NCBI GenBank assembly: GCA_905234665.1
Contig: CAJOIV010000001.1
Location: 1 to 64,000 of the forward strand
Source of the DNA: an uncultured Bacteroidales bacterium
Lineage (GTDB): Bacteria > Bacteroidota > Bacteroidia > Bacteroidales > P3
DNA length: 64,000 nucleotides
Reading direction: 5' to 3'
Part shown: positions 7,774-15,413 of the stretch, piece by piece
Position numbering within the stretch: the first letter of the stretch is position 1
Layout of the letters: each line of letters starts with the position of its first letter
Notes under the pieces: model-generated
Told to the model about the DNA's origin: nothing
The model's database searches: none
Seen by the model: only the letters and a program-made list of their open reading frames with translations
Made by a program: the position numbers and the translations under genes

Positions 7774-8365
7774 AACGGTCTATCTTTGTGACCCCCATCG
7801 CCTGAAGCCGCTCGACGGTGCGGGCTGTGTCGTCGTCGGTATTGAAGTCGGGGATGAGGGGGACACGCACCGTGACGCGGGCGGGCTCCTTGAGGGTGAG
7901 GAGATGGCGCAGGTTGTCCCAAGCCCGCTGGCCGTCGCAACCCGTATAGGCGCGGTAAATGTCGGGATTCCCCTCCTTGATGTCCACGATGAAGTCTCCT
8001 ATCACCTCGGCAGCAGCTTTCAGAGCCTCCTGCGGGACGTTGAGGGAGGTCTCGACGGTGAGGTTCCAGCTCTTGCCGCAGAGCTTTTTGAACTCGCGGA
8101 GGTAGTCGACGCGCAGCAGGGGTTCTCCCCCGCCGAAGCAGACACCGCCTCCCGTGGCGATGAAATAAAGATTGTCGATGCCCACCTTGCGGTACAGTTC
8201 CTCAGGGGTGTAACAGGGGAGTCCTTCGGGGGACTCTAAACAGCGATGGTTCAGACAATACTTGCACCGCAACGGACAGCCGTGGAAGGCCGCGAGGGTG
8301 GTCACGCCGATGCCGTCAACACCGAGGCGGTGACGCCCGATGCCTATGAACGGGACAGCATTCAC
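7733..8365 (-). CDS. Radical-SAM glycyl-radical-enzyme activase-like protein
   Basis: 210 residues. The cluster motif CPLRCKYC (CxxxCxxC in radical-SAM spacing) and the glycine-rich FGGGEPLL are present, and the overall sequence resembles small PflA-type activating enzymes that use a 4Fe-4S cluster and SAM to make a glycyl radical on a partner. No glycyl-radical enzyme is in the window, so the partner is unknown and other radical-SAM chemistry is possible. The start is a GTG (8363-8365) that overlaps the TGA of the upstream gene (GTGA), which implies translational coupling. The last 41 bp overlap the convergent GH2 gene. Confidence 0.8.
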   Translation of the reverse strand: MNAVPFIGIGRHRLGVDGIGVTTLAAFHGCPLRCKYCLNHRCLESPEGLPCYTPEELYRKVGIDNLYFIATGGGVCFGGGEPLLRVDYLREFKKLCGKSWNLTVETSLNVPQEALKAAAEVIGDFIVDIKEGNPDIYRAYTGCDGQRAWDNLRHLLTLKEPARVTVRVPLIPDFNTDDDTARTVERLQAMGVTKIDRFTYRVGPRSGTSP

Positions 8366-9024
8366 TCGACCTTGACTTTTACCCCATCCATCTGCTGCGA
8401 CGGGCCGTGAGGGTCAATCTCGACAGGGGCAGGAGGAATGCCCATCAACTGTACCGGAAGCTGTTGCGGCTCCAGCAATATCTCGCTGATGCCATTTGCG
8501 GGTCTGACCTCCACATCTGTTTTCGTTGTAACGTACCCTACGCTATACACACTCATGGAGTATTCTCCACGGGGAAGATGCAAGACGTAACGCCCCTCCA
8601 TGTCTGTCTTCACGGTCTCGACGACCCTGTCGTCCCGTTTGAAAATGACCTCGGCGAACGGGACGGGTTCCTTGGTCACGCTATCCACGACAATGCCTTT
8701 CACTTCGATGGTGTCAACCATCACCTCGCCCATGAGCTGGTCGGTTGGGTCGGGACCGGCGGGAGGCTTGCCTTCCAGACGATGGGAAGGGGAACATGCC
8801 ACGAGACTCAATGCCAATCCTGCCACCTTGGCGAAGAGGCCCTTGCCTTTGCGGCGGGCCAATTCGTTCTCGAGGTATTTCAGCTCTGCATCGCAGTGCG
8901 GGCAGGTGCCATCGCACTCGCCCTCGTAATGGCATTCCTCCTGCTGGAGGGGGATATCGTTCTCGTCGGCGATGCGGCGGCGCACAGCCTTCAATTCGTT
9001 GCAGATGCTTTTACCGTGGTTCAT
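8362..9024 (-). CDS. Protein with Cys-rich N-terminal knuckle and carboxypeptidase-like regulatory domain
   Basis: 220 residues from the ATG at 9024 (a -7 box lies at 9048-9055; the upstream ORF extension is dismissed). Residues about 1-55 hold a helix and the cluster ECHYEGECDGTCPHC, four cysteines and a histidine that could bind a metal. A hydrophobic stretch at about 64-76 (AKVAGLALSLVAC) may be a membrane anchor or a lipobox. Residues about 100-175 match the CarboxypepD_reg/CNA-B-like fold (VKGIVVDSVTKEPVPFAEV). This N-terminal knuckle joined to different C-terminal domains is a recurrent Bacteroidales arrangement to my recollection; its role is unknown. Translationally coupled to the radical-SAM gene. 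Confidence 0.6.
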   Translation of the reverse strand: MNHGKSICNELKAVRRRIADENDIPLQQEECHYEGECDGTCPHCDAELKYLENELARRKGKGLFAKVAGLALSLVACSPSHRLEGKPPAGPDPTDQLMGEVMVDTIEVKGIVVDSVTKEPVPFAEVIFKRDDRVVETVKTDMEGRYVLHLPRGEYSMSVYSVGYVTTKTDVEVRPANGISEILLEPQQLPVQLMGIPPAPVEIDPHGPSQQMDGVKVKVE

Positions 9025-9047
9025 GGTGACAGGTGTTTTTCGCGATG

Positions 9048-9055
9048 CAAAAGTA
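9048..9055 (-). promoter_or_regulatory. -7 box for the minus-strand gene pair
   Basis: Minus-strand TACTTTTG, 24 bases upstream of the ATG at 9024. It is part of a near-perfect palindrome with the divergent mntP promoter. Confidence 0.75.
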
Positions 9056-9097
9056 CACATTTTTCCTCATATAGGTGACCATTCGGAGAAAAATGTG

Positions 9098-9105
9098 TAT
9101 CTTTG
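9098..9105 (+). promoter_or_regulatory. -7 box of mntP promoter
   Basis: TATCTTTG 43 bases upstream of the mntP ATG. The arms 9044-9065 and 9088-9109 are inverted copies of each other with two mismatches in 22. Confidence 0.75.
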
Positions 9106-9147
9106 CATCTCCGCAGGCGGACGGACCATTCCGCCACCGCATTCACT

Positions 9148-9720
9148 ATGAACATAATAGAAGCACTACTCCTCTCCCTCTCGCTGTGTGTCGACTCCCT
9201 GGTAGTGTCGACCACCACGGCATTCCACAGCAAGATATCCTACCGACGGGGCTTTGTCCTGGCGGTGGTCTTCGGCTTTTGCCAAGGGTTGTTCCCCATG
9301 CTGGGAGCCCTGGTGGGCGACGTGGCGCGGACATTCATCGAGGCCGTGGACCACTGGGTGGCCTTCGGCCTGCTACTGCTGGTGGGCGGCAAGATGGTTG
9401 TCGACGGCCTCCGGCACAAAGAAGAAGGAGAATTCAAACATACCGTCGTGACCCTCGGCACCATGTTCCTGTTGGGCATAGCCACAAGCATCGATGCCTT
9501 CGCCGTGGGCATCGGCCTGGGGTTGGAGCACACGCTGAAGACCGTGGTGTGGGTGGTTATGGCCATCGGGCTGACCACCTTTGTCGTCTCGTTTTTGGGA
9601 GTGCATCTGGGCAAGAGGAACATCCCCGTGCCGGAACGCACGGCCACCGTCATCGCCGGACTGGTACTCATCGGCCTCGGCACCAAAATCCTACTGGAGC
9701 ACCTGCTGTGGGCGGCATGA
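9148..9720 (+). CDS. mntP: Manganese efflux pump MntP
   Basis: 190 residues from the ATG at 9148; the preceding 15 residues of the ORF run through the promoter region and are rejected. Six membrane segments and the paired acidic motifs LSLCVDSLVVS and TSIDAFAVGIGLG are the MntP/YebN signature; the Asp residues line the Mn(II) path out of the cytoplasm. Length is normal for the family. In proteobacteria this gene is controlled by a Mn riboswitch, but the 40-base leader here is too short for one; control may instead act at the palindromic divergent promoter. Confidence 0.93.
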   Translation: MNIIEALLLSLSLCVDSLVVSTTTAFHSKISYRRGFVLAVVFGFCQGLFPMLGALVGDVARTFIEAVDHWVAFGLLLLVGGKMVVDGLRHKEEGEFKHTVVTLGTMFLLGIATSIDAFAVGIGLGLEHTLKTVVWVVMAIGLTTFVVSFLGVHLGKRNIPVPERTATVIAGLVLIGLGTKILLEHLLWAA

Positions 9721-9764
9721 CGAGATTTTTTTTCGGAAATAGTTGCGGAATGAGAAAAAGTTCG

Positions 9765-9772
9765 TATCTTTG
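9765..9772 (+). promoter_or_regulatory. -7 box of rpsP promoter
   Basis: TATCTTTG with a TTG -33 element at 9743-9745, a complete Bacteroidota promoter ahead of rpsP. Confidence 0.85.
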
Positions 9773-9825
9773 CACTTCGAATCGAAACAAACAACATTCA
9801 TTAATCACCTAAACAATAAACAATT

Positions 9826-10386
9826 ATGCCTGCAAGAATCAGATTACAGCGTCATGGTAAGAAGAATCAGCCCTTCTATCATATCGTTGTTGCGGATGGT
9901 CGTGCACCTCGGGACGGAAGATTTATCGAGAAATTAGGCACGTACAATCCCCTCACCAACCCTGCAACCATCGTCCTCGATGTGGACAAAGCCTGCCAAT
10001 GGCTCAAGAACGGTGCCCAGCCCAGCGAAACCTGCCGCCGCATCCTCAGCTATAAGGGTGTCCTGCTGAAACGCCATCTCCAGATCGGCGTCGAGAAGGG
10101 TGCCATCAGCCAGGAACAGGCCGATGTGAAGTTCAACGAGTGGCTGCAAGCCAAAGAGGCCAAGATAGCCAACGTTAAGAGCGAGACCGAGAACAAGGCC
10201 CGCACCGTGAAGAAAGAGCGCCTTGAGGCCGAGAAGAAGGCCAACGAGGCCAAGGCCGAGGCCGTCGCCGCCAAGCGCCGCGCTGCCGCCGAAGCCGAGG
10301 CTGCCGCCAAGGCTGAAGCCGAAGCCGCCGAGGCCAGCGCAGAGGAAGCCCCCGCTGAGGAGGCCCCTGCCGCCGAGGAGAACTAA
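9826..10386 (+). CDS. rpsP: 30S ribosomal protein S16 with Ala/Glu/Lys-rich C-terminal extension
   Basis: 186 residues. The first about 80 residues ([35 protein letters not shown]) are the S16 fold that binds 16S rRNA during small-subunit assembly. The remaining 100 residues form a charged, alanine-rich helical tail (about 110-186), a feature of Bacteroidota S16 proteins that are about twice the E. coli length. Preceded by a strong consensus promoter and followed by a rho-independent terminator, with rimM beginning just after it, an arrangement that lets rpsP be expressed far above rimM. Confidence 0.97.
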   Translation: MPARIRLQRHGKKNQPFYHIVVADGRAPRDGRFIEKLGTYNPLTNPATIVLDVDKACQWLKNGAQPSETCRRILSYKGVLLKRHLQIGVEKGAISQEQADVKFNEWLQAKEAKIANVKSETENKARTVKKERLEAEKKANEAKAEAVAAKRRAAAEAEAAAKAEAEAAEASAEEAPAEEAPAAEEN

Positions 10387-10404
10387 TCTTCACCTATTGA
10401 CAAC

Positions 10405-10435
10405 AAAAGGCGTGCCTCACAAGGCACGCCTTTTT
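10405..10435 (+). terminator. Rho-independent terminator after rpsP
   Basis: Perfect stem AAGGCGTGCC / GGCACGCCTT with a 6-base loop followed by TTTTT. Confidence 0.92.
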
Positions 10436-10448
10436 AATACCGATAGAC

Positions 10449-10973
10449 ATGACTAAAGATGAATGCTACCAGCTGGGGAAAGTGACCAAAGCCTTTGGAT
10501 ACAAAGGACAGATGGTGCTGTTCCTCGACGTGGACACTCCTGAAGACTACGCCACGTTGGACTCGGCCTTCGTCGAGGTAAAGGGCAACCTGGTGCCTCA
10601 CTTCTTCCATATCGACAGCTTAACAGGCAACAAGGCCGTCGTCACCTTCGAGGAACTCACCCCCGCCGAAGCCCAGGCTCTGGCCGGATGCGACCTGTAC
10701 CTACCCCTGAGCCTGCTGCCCAAGTTGACAGGCAACAAGTTCTACTTTCATGAGGTGGTGGGATTCCGGGTGGTGGATGACGAAAAGGGAGACATCGGCA
10801 TTGTGAAAAGCATCATCGACTATCCTGCACAACCCCTCTTCCAGATCATGAAAGGAGAGACAGAAATCCTCGTTCCGGTCATCGACCCTGTCATAAAGAA
10901 GGTGGACCGAGAAGGAAAGACTATCTTTATCTCCGCACCCACAGGACTGATAGACTTGTACTTGGGAGAATAG
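10449..10973 (+). CDS. rimM: Ribosome maturation factor RimM
   Basis: 174 residues. RimM binds S19 and assists 16S 3' domain assembly in the 30S subunit. The N-terminal beta-barrel begins YQLGKVTKAFGYKGQM and the C-terminal PRC-barrel contains VVDDEKGDIGIVKSI and ILVPVIDPVIKKVD, the normal order and length. It follows rpsP and its terminator, the usual neighbourhood for this gene (rpsP-rimM). Likely transcribed by readthrough, since no separate -7 box is visible in the 13-bp gap after the terminator. Confidence 0.95.
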   Translation: MTKDECYQLGKVTKAFGYKGQMVLFLDVDTPEDYATLDSAFVEVKGNLVPHFFHIDSLTGNKAVVTFEELTPAEAQALAGCDLYLPLSLLPKLTGNKFYFHEVVGFRVVDDEKGDIGIVKSIIDYPAQPLFQIMKGETEILVPVIDPVIKKVDREGKTIFISAPTGLIDLYLGE

Positions 10974-11020
10974 TAACAGGCTGTTGACAGATTTTTCCCC
11001 GACATGTCGGAAATTCTTCG

Positions 11021-11028
11021 TACCTTTG
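11021..11028 (+). promoter_or_regulatory. -7 box of the dksA-like gene
   Basis: TACCTTTG 42 bases upstream of the ATG; a TTGAC sequence at 10984 is suitably upstream as a -33 element, though the spacing is long. Confidence 0.65.
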
Positions 11029-11070
11029 CAGTCGGAAACAGAGATATAGAATCCAAAGATAAATAAGAAT

Positions 11071-11478
11071 ATGGACACAAACCAAACACTTCCAGAGAAG
11101 AATTGCTACTCGGCCGAAGAGCTGCAGATGTTCAAGGAACTCATCCTGCAGAAGAGAGAAGAAGCCGTGCGCAACCTCGAGTTGCTGAACGAGGCCGTGG
11201 CCGGCAGCGAGAACGATGTGAACGACACCGCGCCCACCTTCAAGACCCTCGAGGAGGGGAGCAATGTGCTGTCGAAAGAGGAGAACTCGCGTCTGGCCGC
11301 CCGTCAGATGAAGTTCATCAAAGACCTTGACGCCGCCCTTATCCGCATAGAGAACAAGACCTACGGCATCTGCCGCATCACGGGGAAGCTCATCCCCAAA
11401 GAGCGTCTGATGATTGTGCCCCACGCCACGACGACCGTCGAGGGCAAGACCCTGGAGAAGAAACAGTCACGCCGATAA
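11071..11478 (+). CDS. TraR/DksA-family protein without the cysteine zinc finger
   Basis: 135 residues. The N-terminal coiled coil (about 15-85) and the globular part ending YGICRITGKLIPKERLMIVPHAT match the DksA/TraR family that enters the RNA polymerase secondary channel. Only one of the four finger cysteines remains (Cys in YGICR), which is the normal state of this Bacteroidota subgroup. Role is probably transcriptional tuning, possibly in the stringent response, but the ppGpp link is inferred. It has its own promoter and is followed by a strong terminator, so it is monocistronic. Confidence 0.85.
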   Translation: MDTNQTLPEKNCYSAEELQMFKELILQKREEAVRNLELLNEAVAGSENDVNDTAPTFKTLEEGSNVLSKEENSRLAARQMKFIKDLDAALIRIENKTYGICRITGKLIPKERLMIVPHATTTVEGKTLEKKQSRR

Positions 11479-11499
11479 CAGGCACTGTATAAAAGCAAG

Positions 11500-11530
11500 A
11501 GAGCCTGCGTCGGATGGCGCAGGCTCTTTC
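11500..11530 (+). terminator. Rho-independent terminator after the dksA-like gene
   Basis: Ten-bp stem AGAGCCTGCG / CGCAGGCTCT followed by TTTC and further T-rich sequence. It may serve the convergent ABC gene as well. Confidence 0.85.
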
Positions 11531-11533
11531 TGT

Positions 11534-13285
11534 TTACAGACGCGGGAGGGCGTCGATGAGGTGGCGAGTGTATTCCTCTTGCGGGTGGGCGTAGAGTTCG
11601 TCGGCGGGAGCCATCTCCACCAGCCGCCCCTGCCGCATGACCATGATGCGGTCGGAGAGGAACTTGACCACCGAGAGGTCGTGCGTAATGAAAAGATAGG
11701 TGTAGTCGTGCTGCCGCTTGAGGTCGTTGAGGAGGTTGAGCACCTGTGCCTGGACAGAGACATCGAGGGCCGAGACGCTCTCGTCGCAGACCACCAATTC
11801 GGGTTCCACGATAAGGGCGCGGGCGATGCATACGCGTTGGCGCTGTCCGCCGGAGAGCTCGTGCGGGTAGCGTCCATACCAGTCGGGAGAAAGGCCTACC
11901 TGCTGCATGAGTTCCTTGACGCGGCCCGCGATGCTAGTAGCACTAGTAGCGCTAGTAATACTAGTTCTATGTACTTTGAGGGGCTCGGCAATGGCTTCGC
12001 CAATGGTGATGCGCGGGTTGAGTGAGGAGTAGGGGTCCTGGAAGATTATCTGCATCTTGAGTCGGAGGGCCTTGCGCTGGGCCGAGGTCATGGCATCGAG
12101 ACTCACGCCATCGTAAAGCACCTCGCCACCACTGCGGTCTATCAATCGCAGCAGGGCCTGTCCGAGGGTGCTCTTGCCGCAGCCCGACTCGCCGACAAGG
12201 CCGAGGGTCTCGCCGCGATAGAGGTCGAAAGAGACATGGTCGACGGCATCAAGGGTCTGGAGGGGCTTGCCGAGGAGGTTTTTCTTGAGGGTATAAGTGA
12301 CACGGAGGTCGCGGACTTGCAGGAGGGGGTGGCTGGCGGGGTTTTCACACACTCCTCCGGCCCGTTGGGCCACCTCCCCTAACTTAGGGGAGGAGTGGGC
12401 GGAAGCCGGTATCTCTGGCTGCTCCCCTAAGTTAGGGGAGCTGTCAGCTTGGCTGACTGAGGAGTGTGTCATGAATTCCTCGACGGTGGGGAGGTGCTGG
12501 GGGCGGCTGTCGAGGGGTGGACGACAGGCCAGAAGTCCTTTGGTATATGGATGTTGGGGCTGGTGGAGCACCTGTTCCGCGGGGCCGGTCTCGACAATGT
12601 CGCCACGGTACATGACCATGATGTCGTCGGCCACCTGGGCGATAACGCCGAGGTCGTGGGTGATGAAGATGATGCCGATATTGTGCTTTTCCTGAATCTG
12701 GCGCAGCAGACGGAGGATGGCGGCCTGGACGGTGACATCGAGAGCCGTGGTAGGCTCGTCGGCAATGAGCACGTCGGGATTGCACATCAGGGCCATGGCA
12801 ATCATCACGCGCTGTTTCTGTCCGCCGCTGATTTCATGGGGGTAGCTGTCGAAAATCTTTTCAGGGCGCGGGAGCATCACCTCGTTGAAAAGGTCCAGGG
12901 CGCGCTCGCGAGCCTCCTTGCGGCTCACTTTCTCGTGCATGAGAAGCATCTCGGTCACCTGCTCGCCACACTTCCGTACAGGGTTGAGGCTGGTCATAGG
13001 TTCCTGGAAAATCATGGCTATGCGGTTGCCGCGGATGCTGCGGAATCCTTCCTCGTCGAGGGTGAGGATCTCCTCGCCTTCCAATCGGGCAGAGCCCGTG
13101 ACGGCGGCATTCCTTGGCAGCAGACCCATGAGGGCCAGGGAGCTGACGCTCTTGCCCGAGCCGCTCTCGCCTACAATGCCCAATGTACGGCCGCGCCGGA
13201 GGGAGTAGCCCACCCCCTTCACCACAGGCCTGCCATCGAAGGCCACGGTCAAATCTTCGACCTCAAGAAGCATGTTTTTGTCCAT
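11534..13285 (-). CDS. Fused dipeptide/oligopeptide ABC transporter ATPase (DppD-DppF type)
   Basis: 583 residues from the ATG at 13285. Two complete ATP-binding domains lie in tandem, each with Walker A ([16 protein letters not shown]), signature (SGGQKQR; SGGQRQR), Walker B and H-loop, plus the C-terminal P-H/Q-HPYT segment of Opp/Dpp ATPases. No permease or binding-protein gene is adjacent, so the substrate is unknown. The link between the halves (about residues 268-312) is a translated copy of the palindromic repeat element, and a 9-bp ACTAGT-type array adds [11 protein letters not shown] in the second ATPase before the helical domain. Both inserts keep the frame and leave all catalytic motifs intact. 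Confidence 0.93.
   Translation of the reverse strand: MDKNMLLEVEDLTVAFDGRPVVKGVGYSLRRGRTLGIVGESGSGKSVSSLALMGLLPRNAAVTGSARLEGEEILTLDEEGFRSIRGNRIAMIFQEPMTSLNPVRKCGEQVTEMLLMHEKVSRKEARERALDLFNEVMLPRPEKIFDSYPHEISGGQKQRVMIAMALMCNPDVLIADEPTTALDVTVQAAILRLLRQIQEKHNIGIIFITHDLGVIAQVADDIMVMYRGDIVETGPAEQVLHQPQHPYTKGLLACRPPLDSRPQHLPTVEEFMTHSSVSQADSSPNLGEQPEIPASAHSSPKLGEVAQRAGGVCENPASHPLLQVRDLRVTYTLKKNLLGKPLQTLDAVDHVSFDLYRGETLGLVGESGCGKSTLGQALLRLIDRSGGEVLYDGVSLDAMTSAQRKALRLKMQIIFQDPYSSLNPRITIGEAIAEPLKVHRTSITSATSATSIAGRVKELMQQVGLSPDWYGRYPHELSGGQRQRVCIARALIVEPELVVCDESVSALDVSVQAQVLNLLNDLKRQHDYTYLFITHDLSVVKFLSDRIMVMRQGRLVEMAPADELYAHPQEEYTRHLIDALPRL
11933..11968. repeat. 9-bp in-frame array inside the ABC ATPase gene, four units (ACTAGTnnn type)
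   Basis: Units GCTAGTAGC, ACTAGTAGC, GCTAGTAAT, ACTAGTTCT. The same family forms the signal peptide of the barrel protein at 18337. Confidence 0.9.
12347..12469. repeat. Palindromic repeat element, copy C (123 bp, in frame in the ABC ATPase gene)
   Basis: Inverted ends ACACACTCCTC and GAGGAGTGTGT and two CTCCCCTAAnTTAGGGGAG palindromes. 123 bp equals 41 codons. It lies exactly at the boundary between the two ATPase domains. Confidence 0.9.
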
Positions 13286-13367
13286 ATTCACACATAGATA
13301 ACGTGAGGTGGGGAAAAATAGTATGCCGACAGGGCAAAGAAAATTTTGCGTATTCGGAAATAATGTG

Positions 13368-13375
13368 TATATTTG
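13368..13375 (+). promoter_or_regulatory. -7 box of the aminotransferase promoter
   Basis: TATATTTG with a TTG at 13346-13348 about 20 bases upstream. Confidence 0.8.
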
Positions 13376-13421
13376 CATCGTCTAAGGAAACAACAACAAC
13401 AGTTATAATAACAATACAACT

Positions 13422-14632
13422 ATGACAAAATCAGAACAATTCATGGAGATGGAAGCCAGGTATGGCGCCCATAATTATCACCCGCTGCCCGTCGTTCTCG
13501 CCAAAGGCGAAGGCGCATTTGTCTGGGACTGCGAAGGCAAACGTTTCGACTTCCTGTCGGCCTATAGTGCCGTCAACCAAGGCCACTGCCACCCGAAGAT
13601 TGTCAAGGCCCTCTGCGACCAGGCCCACGAGCTGACCCTCAGCAGCCGCGCGTTCTATAACAACTGCCTCGGCGAGTGGGAGAAATATGTCACCGAGTAC
13701 TTCGGCTACGAGAAGGTGCTGCCCATGAACAGCGGCGCCGAAGCCGACGAGACCGCCCTGAAGCTGGCCCGCCGCTGGGGTGTCGTCAAGAAAGGCATCA
13801 AGAACGACGAAGTGATGATTGTCTGCTGCGAAGGCAACTTCCACGGCCGCACCATCACCATCTGAGCAACGATCCCGAGAGCTACGCCAACTACGGCCCC
13901 ATGACTCCCGGCTTCATCCGCATCCCCTACAACGACCCCGATGCATTGGAGAAAGTCCTCAAGGAGCACGGCGAGAAGATTGCCGGTTTCCTCGTCGAGC
14001 CCATCCAGGGCGAGGCCGGCGTGTATGTCCCCGATGAGGGCTACCTCAAGAGGTGCTACGACATCTGCCACAAGTACAACGTGCTGTTCATGGCCGACGA
14101 GGTGCAGTGCGGCATTGCCCGTACCGGCAAGATGCTGGCCTGCGACCATGAAGACGTGCGTCCCGACATCCTCATCCTTGGCAAGGCCCTCGGTGGCGGC
14201 GTTGTGCCCGTCAGCTGCGTGCTGGCCGACGACGACATCATGCTGAACATCAAGCCCGGCGAGCACGGCTCCACCTTCGGTGGCAACCCCATCGCCGCCA
14301 AGGTCTCCATCGCCGCCCTGCAGGTCATCAAGGAGGAGCACCTGATGGAGAACGCCGAGCGCCTCGGCAAGATTTTCCGCGAGGAGATGAGCAAATTCAA
14401 CTCGCCCATGATTGAGAAGGTGCGCGGCAAGGGTCTGTTGAACGCCATCATCATCAAGCCCCACAACGGCAAAGAGGCTTGGGATGTCTGCCTGAAGATG
14501 CGCGACCTCGGTGTGCTGGCCAAGCCCACCCACCAGCACATCATCCGTTTCGCTCCCCCGCTGGTCATCACCGAAGCCCAGCTGCGCGAAGCCATGGAGC
14601 TCATCAAGCAAGCCATCAAGAGTTTCGAGTAA
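13422..14632 (+). pseudogene. rocD: Ornithine--oxo-acid aminotransferase, frameshifted
   Basis: A class III PLP aminotransferase split between two frames. Frame one (13422-13865) has the N-terminus through FHGRTITI and then meets TGA; the rest (from [11 protein letters not shown] to the end at 14632) is intact in the -1 frame. The later part has the PLP-binding region [14 protein letters not shown] and the lysine in [13 protein letters not shown]. Family members usually read TITIISMS at the joint, so about 7 bases appear deleted at 13860-13864. There is no slippery heptamer for programmed -1 shifting. Everything else, including the promoter and the downstream terminator, looks healthy, so the lesion is recent or an assembly error. 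The enzyme would make glutamate semialdehyde from ornithine. Confidence 0.85.
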
Positions 14633-14644
14633 AAAGAATTCATC

Positions 14645-14685
14645 GCACAGGTCTGCCCATAAAGAGACAGGCCTGTGCTTTTATT
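14645..14685 (+). terminator. Rho-independent terminator after rocD
   Basis: Stem GCACAGGtCTG / CAGgCCTGTGC with one mismatch, followed by TTTTATT. Confidence 0.85.
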
Positions 14686-14707
14686 AACCCTTAAATACCT
14701 TATTATT

Positions 14708-15328
14708 ATGGAAGAAACTATTACTTCTGTGAACCCTTCCGCCATGCCGGAGAACAAAGCAATGCGTGCCTTCGCCAAAGGCGAACTGAAAGGCAACTGG
14801 ACTCAGCCGGTGCTCTGCACCCTGGTGTACTTCATCGTCACCGGTGCCGTCAGCGCTATCCCTGTGGTCAGCTGGGTATCGTTCCTGATTCTGTGCCCCC
14901 TGACCTTCGGCTATGCCTTGACGTGCTTGAACTACATGCGTGGCCAGAACCGCGAGGAGATGGTGTCTCAGCCGTTCCAGGTCTTCAAAGAGTATGGCCG
15001 CACCCTCGGCACCTCGTTGCTGATGTGCATCTTCATCGCCCTCTGGAGCCTGCTGCTCTTCATCCCCGGCATCATCATGAGCTACGCCTACGCCATGACT
15101 CCCTACCTCATGAAGGACAATCCCGAAATGGGTGCCATGGAATGCATCAAGAAGAGTAAAGCCATGATGAAAGGCTACAAGTGGAAACTCTTCCTGCTTG
15201 ACCTCGGTTTCATTGGTTGGATACTGCTCACCATCATCACCTTCGGCATTTACGGTTTCTGGCTCCAGCCCTGGATGCAGTGCACCCGCGCCAAGTTCTA
15301 CGAGGAACTGAAAGCCCGTCAGAACTAA
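14708..15328 (+). CDS. DUF975-family integral membrane protein
   Basis: 206 residues from the ATG at 14708. Four or five membrane segments with the conserved family features: an N-terminal amphipathic A-KGELKGNW segment, a large hydrophobic core, the cytoplasmic PYLMKDNPEMGAMECIKKSKAMMKGYKWKLF segment and a C-terminal W-x-P-W membrane helix. This matches DUF975, whose function is unknown; a role in membrane or envelope stress has been suggested for relatives but cannot be read from the sequence. It stands alone between two terminators. Confidence 0.82.
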   Translation: MEETITSVNPSAMPENKAMRAFAKGELKGNWTQPVLCTLVYFIVTGAVSAIPVVSWVSFLILCPLTFGYALTCLNYMRGQNREEMVSQPFQVFKEYGRTLGTSLLMCIFIALWSLLLFIPGIIMSYAYAMTPYLMKDNPEMGAMECIKKSKAMMKGYKWKLFLLDLGFIGWILLTIITFGIYGFWLQPWMQCTRAKFYEELKARQN

Positions 15329-15347
15329 TCCGACCTCATACAGATAG

Positions 15348-15380
15348 AAGAGAGAGCACCCGAGAGGTGTTCTCTCTTTT
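15348..15380 (+). terminator. Rho-independent terminator after the DUF975 gene
   Basis: Thirteen-bp stem AAGAGAGAGCACC / GGTGTTCTCTCTT with a CGAGA loop and a short T-run. Confidence 0.88.
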
Positions 15381-15401
15381 GTATATATGAGAAAATATCC
15401 G

Positions 15402-15409
15402 TATCTTTG
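15402..15409 (+). promoter_or_regulatory. -7 box of the GH3 gene, 4 bases from the ATG
   Basis: TATCTTTG followed by CAGC-ATG, the same spacing and context as the cinA promoter. Confidence 0.8.
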
Positions 15410-15413
15410 CAGC

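Noticed and set aside
9060-9148. Manganese (yybP-ykoY) riboswitch before mntP
   Set aside because: Leader is only about 40 bases; no conserved riboswitch core.
13850-13870. Programmed frameshift in rocD
   Set aside because: No slippery heptamer, no downstream structure obvious, and the family consensus suggests a 7-base deletion instead.
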